Of a DNA stretch of 7,232 nucleotides, positions 1 through 5,572 are shown one piece after another. The notes below the pieces were generated by a model that did no database searches, had not been told where the DNA came from, and saw only the letters and a program-made list of their open reading frames with translations. Each line of letters opens with the position of its first letter. The stretch's first letter is position 1. This DNA comes from Pseudomonadota bacterium (GTDB lineage: Bacteria > Pseudomonadota > Alphaproteobacteria > Rhizobiales > Hyphomicrobiaceae): assembly GCA_003242645.1 (NCBI GenBank), contig QGVC01000181.1, positions 1 through 7,232 of the forward strand, given 5' to 3'. The translations under genes were made by a program, and so were the position numbers.

Positions 1-1098
1 GATTGCCGCCATGGTTCCCGGGCGATCGTAGACGGTGAGCCGCACGTAATAGGCGCCCTGGTGCCGGTCGAGAATGGCGCGGGTGTAGGGCTTGAGCTTC
101 GAGGCGGGTGTGAGAAACGGCGGGAAAACCAGCCCGCGGGCGATGTCGCCGATGTCGCTCGCCACAGCGGACGCGGTCGGCTTGGCGCCGGCGCCCGAGC
201 CCACCAAAAGAAGGTCTCCTACGAAATCGCCGTCGATCGCGACGCAGTTCGTAACGCCGGATACCTCAGCGATAGCCGAGTGCTTCGGCACCATCGCCGG
301 ATGGACCCGCTGCTCGATGCCACTCGGCGTGCGCACGGCGACACCCAGCAGCTTGATGCGGTAGCCAAGATCATCTGCTGCTTCGATGTCAGCCGGTGTG
401 ATGTGCTGAATGCCCTCGATGTGGATGTCCTCGAACGCCAGCTCCGTGCCGAACGCCAGGCTCGTCAGCAGCGACAGCTTGTGGGCCGTGTCGAAGCCGC
501 CGATGTCGAAGGTCGGATCCGCCTCCGCGTAGCCGCGCTCCTGGGCCTCCTTCAGCACCTCAGCGAAGGGCCGCCCCTCCTCCTGCATTGTGGTGAGGAT
601 GTAGTTGCACGTGCCGTTGAGGATGCCGTACACGCGGCTGATCTCGTTGCCGAGCAGCGCCTCCCGGATCGTCTTGATGACGGGTATGCCGCCAGCGACG
701 GCCGCCTCGAAATTGAGGGCGATGCCGCGTTCCTCGGCCAGTCGAGCCAGCCGGACGCCGTGGCGGGCGAGCAGCGCCTTGTTCGCGGTCACCACGTGCT
801 TCCCGGCCCGGAGGGCGGCCTCGACCGCCTCGGCGGCTATGCCATTTTCCCCGCCGATCAACTCGACGAACACATCGATGCCTGGATCGGCCGCCAGCTC
901 GACGGGATTGTCCACCCACCGGAAACGATCGATTGAGATGCCCCGGTCTTTGTGACGGTTGCGCGCCGACACGGCCGTAACCGTGATGTCACGCCCGAGG
1001 GTCGCCCTGAACCGCTCTGCGTGAGCATCGAGCAGTCGGATGAGGCCAGTGCCGACGGTACCCAGGCCGGCAATCCCGAGTCTTAAAGGTGGTGCCAT
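1..1098 (-). CDS. hom: Homoserine dehydrogenase, partial (C-terminus runs off the window)
   Basis: Reduces L-aspartate-4-semialdehyde to L-homoserine with NAD(P)H in the cytoplasm, the branch point toward threonine, methionine and isoleucine. The minus-strand frame is open for 366 codons from the ATG at 1098 to the window edge. Visible parts: an N-terminal Rossmann motif GIAGLGTVGTG (residues 8-18); TANKALLA near residue 107; the family signature GILNGTCNYI (158-167); and the catalytic region YAEADPTFDIGGFDTAHK, in which D203 and K207 match the catalytic Asp-x3-Lys spacing. YYVRLTVYDRPGTMAAI (350-366) is the start of a C-terminal ACT domain, so this is the long, monofunctional ACT-bearing form, probably feedback-regulated by threonine. 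There is no aspartokinase domain. The start lies 8 bases after the alaC stop without a good Shine-Dalgarno, which suggests translational coupling. About 60-75 residues are probably missing beyond the edge. Confidence 0.97.
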   Translation of the reverse strand, partial: MAPPLRLGIAGLGTVGTGLIRLLDAHAERFRATLGRDITVTAVSARNRHKDRGISIDRFRWVDNPVELAADPGIDVFVELIGGENGIAAEAVEAALRAGKHVVTANKALLARHGVRLARLAEERGIALNFEAAVAGGIPVIKTIREALLGNEISRVYGILNGTCNYILTTMQEEGRPFAEVLKEAQERGYAEADPTFDIGGFDTAHKLSLLTSLAFGTELAFEDIHIEGIQHITPADIEAADDLGYRIKLLGVAVRTPSGIEQRVHPAMVPKHSAIAEVSGVTNCVAIDGDFVGDLLLVGSGAGAKPTASAVASDIGDIARGLVFPPFLTPASKLKPYTRAILDRHQGAYYVRLTVYDRPGTMAAI

Positions 1099-1106
1099 GT
1101 GCGAGA

Positions 1107-2333
1107 CTAGCTGGAGGCCTTCTTCTGCAGTGGAATGACGTTGTGCATCAACTCAGGTGGCTGCGAGAGGAACCTCTTGATGTTGCGCGCCGCCTGGCGG
1201 ATCCGGTGCTCGTTCTCCACCAGCGCGATGCGCACGTAGCCCTCGCCATACTCACCGAACCCAAGCCCGGGTGAGACAGCCACATCCGCCTTTTCTATCA
1301 ACAGCTTCGCAAACTCAACCGAGCCGATGTCGCGGTAGGGCTCGGGAAGCGGCGCCCACGCGAACATGGTTGCCGGCGGAGTGGGAATGTGCCAGCCCGC
1401 TCGGGCGAAGCTCTCGATCAAGGTATCGCGGCGGCTCTTGTAGACCTGCCGAATCTCCTCGACGCAATCCTGTGGCCCGTTGAGCGCCGCCGTGGCCGCA
1501 ACCTGGATCGGCGTGAAGGCACCGTAGTCGAGATAAGATTTGACTCGTGCCAGCGCCGCGATGAGCCGTTCGTTCCCCACCGCGAAGCCCACACGCCAGC
1601 CAGGCATGCTGTAGGTCTTCGAGAGCGAGGTGAACTCGACTGCGACATCAATTGCACCCGGCACCTGCAGCACCGAGGGTGGCGGATTGTTGTCGAAGTA
1701 GATCTCGGCGTAGGCGAGGTCCGACAGAATGATGAGGCCCAGCCGCTTGGCGAGTTGTACCGCCTCCGCATAGAAGTCCAGATCCACCGTCATGGCCGTC
1801 GGATTCGACGGGTAGTTCAGCACCATCGCCAACGGCTTGGGGATCGAGTACTTGGCCGCGCGCTCGACGCCGCGAAGAAACTCCGGGCCGTTGCTCGCCG
1901 GGATGTGGCGGATAGATGCTCCGGAGATGATGAAGCCGAACTCGTGGATGGGATAAGTCGGGTTCGGCACCAGAATGACGTCGCCCGGTGCCGTGATGGC
2001 CTGCGCCATGTTGGCGAAGCCTTCCTTGGAGCCGAGGGTGGCGATCACCTGCGTCTCGGGATCGAGCTTCACGCCGAAGCGGCGCTCGTAATAGGCGGCC
2101 TGTGCGCGCCTGAGTCCCAGGATGCCTTTCGAGGCCGAGTAACGGTTGGTGCGCGGCTTGTTCACCGTCTCGACCAGCTTGTCGATGATGTGCTTCGGGG
2201 TCGGCAGGTCCGGGTTGCCCATGCCGAGGTCGATGATGTCGGCACCGGCGGCTCGTGCTTCTGCCTTGAGGCGATTGACCTCAGCAAAAACGTAAGGTGG
2301 CAGGCGTTTGATGCGGTGGAACTCCTCGTGCAC
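1107..2333 (-). CDS. alaC: AlaC-like PLP-dependent class I/II aminotransferase
   Basis: A 408-residue fold-type I aminotransferase of the cytoplasm. The closest known relative I recognise is the E. coli glutamate-pyruvate transaminase AlaC, which shares RLPPYVF (residues 11-17), LGMGNPDLPTPKHI (36-49), GSKEG (101-105), LVPNPTYPIH (121-130) and the C-terminal SPGLGFGEYG. The PLP-binding lysine is K239 in SLSKTYSMPGWR. D205 and Y208 (SDLAYAE) contact the cofactor, N177 lies in NYPSNPT, and R368 (GYVRIALVENE) should bind the substrate carboxylate. Length is normal for the family. The start is GTG, because an in-frame TAA lies just upstream and a GAGGG Shine-Dalgarno sits 8 bases before it; MHEEFHRIKRLPPYVF also matches the usual N-terminus. 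hom follows after 8 bases, so the two are probably co-transcribed. Some databases label close homologues LL-diaminopimelate or aspartate aminotransferase; substrate choice cannot be settled from sequence. Confidence 0.93.
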   Translation of the reverse strand: MHEEFHRIKRLPPYVFAEVNRLKAEARAAGADIIDLGMGNPDLPTPKHIIDKLVETVNKPRTNRYSASKGILGLRRAQAAYYERRFGVKLDPETQVIATLGSKEGFANMAQAITAPGDVILVPNPTYPIHEFGFIISGASIRHIPASNGPEFLRGVERAAKYSIPKPLAMVLNYPSNPTAMTVDLDFYAEAVQLAKRLGLIILSDLAYAEIYFDNNPPPSVLQVPGAIDVAVEFTSLSKTYSMPGWRVGFAVGNERLIAALARVKSYLDYGAFTPIQVAATAALNGPQDCVEEIRQVYKSRRDTLIESFARAGWHIPTPPATMFAWAPLPEPYRDIGSVEFAKLLIEKADVAVSPGLGFGEYGEGYVRIALVENEHRIRQAARNIKRFLSQPPELMHNVIPLQKKASS

Positions 2334-2339
2334 GGGATC

Positions 2340-2351
2340 AACCCTCGGTTA
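2340..2351. repeat. 12-bp direct repeat, copy 1 (AACCCTCGGTTA)
   Basis: AACCCTCGGTTA occurs here and again, exactly, at 2437-2448, in the same orientation and 97 bases apart. This copy contains the alaC ribosome-binding site. It may be a regulator-binding or duplication remnant. Chance occurrence of an exact 12-mer within about 130 bases is unlikely but not excluded. Confidence 0.5.
2342..2346 (-). promoter_or_regulatory. Shine-Dalgarno of alaC (GAGGG)
   Basis: On the minus strand GAGGG lies 8 bases upstream of the GTG at 2333-2331. This supports the GTG start, since no ATG lies nearby and a TAA closes the frame upstream. The motif is part of the 12-base direct repeat TAACCGAGGGTT. Confidence 0.7.
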
Positions 2352-2436
2352 GTGTCAGCACAGACAAAATCCGCCGTCCGTCTTTACGATCGTTTGCTTC
2401 TCTTCGTCCAGAGCCGGGGAGCGGGCCGGGTGGTGA

Positions 2437-2448
2437 AACCCTCGGTTA
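2437..2448. repeat. 12-bp direct repeat, copy 2 (AACCCTCGGTTA)
   Basis: Second exact copy, lying 13 bases beyond the stop codon of the small lipoprotein gene. The matching block may extend one base at its left (AAACCC here against CAACCC in copy 1, so the mismatch comes immediately). On the minus strand this copy also offers a GAGGG, but I see no convincing reading frame starting just after it. The 2334-2461 gap between the repeats holds no gene, no clear terminator and no evident RNA structure. Confidence 0.5.
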
Positions 2449-2461
2449 AGAAAGCTTCCGG

Positions 2462-2731
2462 TCAGTTGCGCCGGGCGCTCTTGATCTCCTCGATGGCTTG
2501 CTCGCGGTGGACCTTCCGGCGCTCCTGCAGCTTCTCGACAGCCTCCTGCTGCTGCTCCTTGGTGAGCAGGCCTTCCGGCAGCGTTGCGAGCTCTGGTAAG
2601 CGCGTGGAGTTGGCTCGCGAGCAGCTTGCGAGCGCCAATCCCATCACACACGCGAGGAGTGCCGCCCAGAGCTTAACGCCGGCCAAGGGCCGGTTCACTC
2701 GAGCTTCGTTGCTGGCGCTGCAATAAATCAT
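2462..2731 (-). CDS. Small putative lipoprotein of unknown function
   Basis: An 89-residue frame with the layout of a bacterial lipoprotein. A short basic N-terminus is followed by a hydrophobic stretch (VKLWAALLACVMGLALA, residues 19-35) and a lipobox L34-A35-S36-C37, so C37 would be lipidated after signal peptidase II cleavage. The mature part would be about 53 residues, predicted periplasmic. Its second half (LTKEQQQEAVEKLQERRKVHREQAIEEIKSARR) is highly charged, rich in Gln, Glu, Lys and Arg, and probably one long helix or short coiled coil. I do not recognise a named family. The ATG at 2731 has no Shine-Dalgarno; a GTG start at codon 12 would also keep the signal peptide and is a real alternative. 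It precedes alaC-hom on the same strand with a 128-base gap, so shared transcription is possible but unproven. It is divergent from phaC. Confidence 0.62.
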   Translation of the reverse strand: MIYCSASNEARVNRPLAGVKLWAALLACVMGLALASCSRANSTRLPELATLPEGLLTKEQQQEAVEKLQERRKVHREQAIEEIKSARRN

Positions 2732-2900
2732 GCGTCAAATTTAATCGATTCTGAAACGGTTCGCCTGTACGCTGGCGCCGGTACTCTTGCAACACTATCT
2801 AAATGTCTCGAAGTCTTATCGATAAATTCAGTCACGCTGTGCTTCCACCGGATCGGGGCCGAATGTCACCCGGGGAAGCCTTCGGACGTGCGGGGCAACA
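2732..2900. promoter_or_regulatory. Divergent intergenic region between the lipoprotein gene and phaC
   Basis: These 169 bases must carry the promoters for phaC (plus strand) and the lipoprotein-alaC-hom side (minus strand). The stretch 2736-2830 is clearly AT-richer than the neighbouring genes. Two related AT-rich blocks face in opposite directions: AATCGATTAAATTT read on the minus strand (2750-2737) and ATCGATAAATT read on the plus strand (2818-2828). They form an imperfect inverted repeat about 67 bases apart and could be paired promoter or regulator sites. A TTGCAA at 2787-2792 resembles a -35 box but has no -10 box at proper spacing, so I do not assign exact promoters. phaC has only a weak GGGG (2892-2895) as a ribosome-binding site. 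Confidence 0.5.
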
Positions 2901-4718
2901 ATGCAGAAGCCAAACCCCGAAAACAGGCCGGCCACCACAGCCTACAAGCTCGAGAATCCCGAGGAGCTGGCACTGAACCTGCTCAAACTGTTCGAGCAAG
3001 GTGGCAAGGTCATGGCTCGTTTCGTCGAGCGCGCCGACAGCCACGTCGGCCCGTACTCGGCGGCGAACGAAATGATGGAAGCAGCCAAAACCCTGGGAAA
3101 AGTCGCCCAGTATTGGTTTAGCGATCCGCAGCGGCTTGCCGAGGCGCAAGGCGAGCTGGTGAGCGGTTATTTCAACCTTTGGCAGTCGGCCGTCCGCCGC
3201 GCGCTCGGAGAGAAGGCCGAGCCGGTGGCAGAACCGGAGCACGGAGACAATCGCTTCAAAGACCCGGAGTGGTCAGAAAGTCCTTATTTCGATTATTGGA
3301 AGCAGCTTTATCTGCTGACGGCGCGGTGGGCCGAATCCATCCTTGAAAGGACGGACGGCATTGACGAGCGCACGCGCATGAAAGCCGAGTTCTATCTCGA
3401 GCAGCTGCTCAGCGCGCTGTCGCCGTCAAACTTCCCCATCACAAACCCGGAGGTTCTGCGCGAAACTCTCGCTACGAACGGCCGCAATCTCGTTCAGGGC
3501 CTCGAACATTTGGCGGAGGACTTGGAGAGATCAGGCGATCTCTTGAAGATCCGCCAGACGGACCTCGACGCCTTTGAGGTCGGGCGCAACCTTGCCGTAA
3601 CCCCTGGCAAGGTCATTTTCCAGAACGATCTCCTGCAGCTCATCCAATATGCGCCGACGACGGAGACGGTTTACAAGACGCCACTGCTCATTATTCCGCC
3701 GTGGATCAACAAGTACTACATCCTCGACCTCACCCAGCAGAAGTCGTTCGTCAAATACGTCGTCGACCAGGGCTTCACGGTCTTCGTCATTTCGTGGGTC
3801 AACCCTGACGAGCGGCTGAAGGACAAGACGTTCGAGGACTACATGTTCGAAGGCGCGCTCGCAGCCACCAATGCTGTCATGCGCGAAACCGGCGAGGATC
3901 AGATCAACGTCCTCGGCTACTGCGTCGGCGGTACGCTGCTGGCGACGCTGCTGGCGTACCTGGCTGCGCGGGGTGAGGATCTTTACAAGTCGGCAACGTT
4001 CCTTGCGGCGCAGGTCGACTTCAACCACGCCGGCGATCTGCTCGTGTTTATCGACGATGCGCAGCTGGCGGCCCTGGAAGAGATGATGGCCGAACGTGGC
4101 TACCTCGACGGCTCGCGGATGGCCACAGTGTTCAACCTGTTGCGGCCGAAGGACCTGATCTGGCCTTACGTCGTCAACAATTACCTGCTCGGCAAAAAGC
4201 CATTCCCGTTCGATCTCCTGTACTGGAACCAGGATTCAACGCGGATGCCGGCTGCAAACCACAGGTTTTACCTGCGAGAGTTCTATCATGAGAACAAGCT
4301 GGCCAAGGGCGAGATGAAGATTGCCGGCACGCGGCTGGATCTCAAGCAGGTCAAGCTTCCCATTTACGAGCTTGCGACGCGGGAGGACCACATCGCACCG
4401 GCGAAATCGGTGTTCGTCGGATCGAAGCTGTTCGGCGGCCCGGTAGAGTTCGTACTTGCGGGCTCCGGCCACATTGCCGGCGTGATCAACCCTCCGGACC
4501 CGAACCGGATCAAGTATCAGTATTGGACCAACAAGAAGCCAGCCGAAACGCTGGAAGAATGGATCGCAGGAGCTAAGGAGACCCCCGGTTCCTGGTGGCC
4601 GCACTGGACCAAATGGCTGGCCAAGCATTCCGGCAAGCGCGTCCCGGCGCGCGAGCCCGGTGCGGTGCTTGGTGTCATCGAGGATGCGCCGGGTAGCTAC
4701 GTGAAGGTGAAAGGCTGA
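2901..4718 (+). CDS. phaC: Class I poly(3-hydroxyalkanoate) synthase
   Basis: Polymerises (R)-3-hydroxyacyl-CoA, mainly 3-hydroxybutyryl-CoA, into polyester at the surface of cytoplasmic storage granules. At 605 residues it is slightly longer than the Cupriavidus enzyme and typical of alphaproteobacterial class I synthases. After a variable N-terminal region of about 115 residues comes the PhaC N domain (DPEWSESPYFDYWKQLYLL, from 121), then an alpha/beta-hydrolase core: LLIIPPWINKYYILDL (262-277), FVISWVNPD (295-303), and the lipase-like box GYCVGG with nucleophile C341. The other triad residues are D496 (TREDHIAP) and H524 (GSGHIAG), 28 residues apart as in the well-studied Cupriavidus enzyme. 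The C-terminus has the usual WW.HW.KW segment (565-572). ATG 2901 is the start; the Shine-Dalgarno is weak. It stands alone: no phaA, phaB, phaE or phasin gene lies within the window. The triad is intact, so it should be active. Confidence 0.98.
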   Translation: MQKPNPENRPATTAYKLENPEELALNLLKLFEQGGKVMARFVERADSHVGPYSAANEMMEAAKTLGKVAQYWFSDPQRLAEAQGELVSGYFNLWQSAVRRALGEKAEPVAEPEHGDNRFKDPEWSESPYFDYWKQLYLLTARWAESILERTDGIDERTRMKAEFYLEQLLSALSPSNFPITNPEVLRETLATNGRNLVQGLEHLAEDLERSGDLLKIRQTDLDAFEVGRNLAVTPGKVIFQNDLLQLIQYAPTTETVYKTPLLIIPPWINKYYILDLTQQKSFVKYVVDQGFTVFVISWVNPDERLKDKTFEDYMFEGALAATNAVMRETGEDQINVLGYCVGGTLLATLLAYLAARGEDLYKSATFLAAQVDFNHAGDLLVFIDDAQLAALEEMMAERGYLDGSRMATVFNLLRPKDLIWPYVVNNYLLGKKPFPFDLLYWNQDSTRMPAANHRFYLREFYHENKLAKGEMKIAGTRLDLKQVKLPIYELATREDHIAPAKSVFVGSKLFGGPVEFVLAGSGHIAGVINPPDPNRIKYQYWTNKKPAETLEEWIAGAKETPGSWWPHWTKWLAKHSGKRVPAREPGAVLGVIEDAPGSYVKVKG

Positions 4719-4758
4719 GGCGCTCTGGCCCCACTAGCAGGTGCGAGGGGAAGTAGTG

Positions 4759-4791
4759 CCGCGCGTTTGAGAATTGCCTCAAATGCCGCGG
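4759..4791. terminator. Possible bidirectional terminator hairpin between phaC and the SDR gene
   Basis: A perfect 6-bp stem TTTGAG/CTCAAA (4766-4771 with 4778-4783) closes a 6-base loop. It is extended by an outer CCGCG/CGCGG stem (4759-4763 with 4787-4791) across a 2-by-3 internal loop. It covers the stop codon of the SDR gene (4779-4781) and lies 41 bases after the phaC stop, where the two transcripts converge. There is no T-tract on either side, so it is not a classic intrinsic terminator. It may instead halt transcripts weakly or protect their 3' ends. Confidence 0.38.
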
Positions 4792-5561
4792 ATGAGGCCG
4801 CCGTCGATCCTCACCACGGTGCCCGTCACGTAGCTTGCACGATCCGAGCAAAGGAAAGCAGCTACGGAACCGAACTCCTCGGGCCGGCCATAGCGACCTA
4901 TCGGAATGCCGGCAAGAACATCCCGCCGGATTTCTTCGACGCTTCGCCCTTCGCGTTTCGCTCTGGCTTCATCAAGCGCCGCTACGCGCTCTGTGTCGAT
5001 GCGGCCGGGCAGAACAACGTTGCACGTGATGCCGTCGGCAGCGACCTCGGCCGCAAGCGTCTTATTCCAGGCGAGCAGCGATGCTCTCAAGCTGTTCGAT
5101 AGTGCCATCCCAGGAATGGGCTGCACGGCGGCTGAGGACGCGATCGTAAGAAGCCGTCCCCACTTGCGCTCCCGCATGGCCGGAAGGGCCAGAGTGGCCG
5201 CATGGATGAGGTTGCCGACCATGCGCTCGAACCACTCGCTCCAGGCTTTGTCTGAAACCTCGAGGGCCGGCGCGGGTGGCGGCCCGCCGCTGTTCAGGAC
5301 GAGAATATCGACGCCACCCATTTCGCCCACTGCTGCCTGAAACAGATCATCAATGGCAGCGCGGTCGTGAAGATCACAGTCACGCCCCATCACGGCGCCG
5401 CTGGTCTCGCGGGAAATCTCCGCTGCCGCCTGCGCGGCACCAGAACGGCCGCAGATCATGACGGAGGTACCTTCCCCTGCCAGGGCCGTGGCCACGGCGC
5501 GGCCGAGACCCTTCGTCGAAGCGAGCACGAGCGCCCGGCGCCCCTTCAGTCCAAGGTCCAC
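4779..5561 (-). CDS. Atypical SDR-family oxidoreductase (3-oxoacyl-ACP reductase-like)
   Basis: A 260-residue short-chain dehydrogenase/reductase-like protein with a full Rossmann fold. The cofactor-binding glycine motif is altered: LASTKGLGRA (13-22) keeps G18 and G20 but has Leu-Ala in place of the usual Thr-Gly. LNSGG (89-93) replaces NNAG. Serines are present at 142-143 (IASSAA), but the catalytic Tyr-x3-Lys is read here as S155-N-S-L-R159, so both the Tyr and the Lys are missing. The family end VTGTVVRIDGGL (245-256) is normal. This matches a known FabG-like SDR subgroup without a perfect catalytic tetrad; substrate and reaction are unknown. The start is GTG 5561, supported by AGGAGG 5 bases upstream. 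It follows the gamma-glutamyltransferase-like gene by 9 bases and is surely in the same operon. It converges on phaC; a role in PHA precursor supply is not supported. Confidence 0.9.
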   Translation of the reverse strand: MDLGLKGRRALVLASTKGLGRAVATALAGEGTSVMICGRSGAAQAAAEISRETSGAVMGRDCDLHDRAAIDDLFQAAVGEMGGVDILVLNSGGPPPAPALEVSDKAWSEWFERMVGNLIHAATLALPAMRERKWGRLLTIASSAAVQPIPGMALSNSLRASLLAWNKTLAAEVAADGITCNVVLPGRIDTERVAALDEARAKREGRSVEEIRRDVLAGIPIGRYGRPEEFGSVAAFLCSDRASYVTGTVVRIDGGLIRGI

Positions 5562-5566
5562 TGCTT

Positions 5567-5572
5567 CCTCCT
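5567..5572 (-). promoter_or_regulatory. Strong Shine-Dalgarno of the SDR gene overlapping the upstream stop codon
   Basis: AGGAGG on the minus strand lies 5 bases before the GTG at 5561, fixing that start. The TAG stop of the upstream gamma-glutamyltransferase-like gene (5573-5571) shares its last two bases with this motif, a layout that favours translational coupling. Confidence 0.85.

Noticed and set aside
61..936. Plus-strand open frame of 291 codons at the left end
   Set aside because: It lies entirely opposite hom and shows no domain. The minus strand carries the complete Rossmann and catalytic motifs of homoserine dehydrogenase.
2404..2434. GC-rich CCGG/CCGG segment as a terminator after the lipoprotein gene
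   Set aside because: Only four base pairs can form before a mismatch and there is no T-tract.
2334..2461. Riboswitch or leader-peptide attenuator upstream of alaC-hom (amino-acid control)
   Set aside because: I found no SAM-II-like or other familiar riboswitch pattern, no run of Thr, Ile or Met codons in a leader frame, and no strong terminator stem with a T-tract.
1389..2726. Long plus-strand open frame of 445 codons across alaC and the lipoprotein gene
   Set aside because: It is the antisense shadow of alaC, whose motifs and codon bias are unmistakable on the minus strand. The plus-strand product is Arg-rich and resembles no family; such frames are common in GC-rich DNA.
2787..2819. TTGCAA ... 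TCTTAT as a sigma-70 promoter for phaC
   Set aside because: The spacing is 21 bases, too long for a normal promoter, and closer -10 candidates fit poorly.
3531..4028. Minus-strand open frame of 165 codons inside phaC
   Set aside because: Antisense to the catalytic core of phaC; its charged, low-complexity composition is what reverse-complemented GC-rich codons produce.
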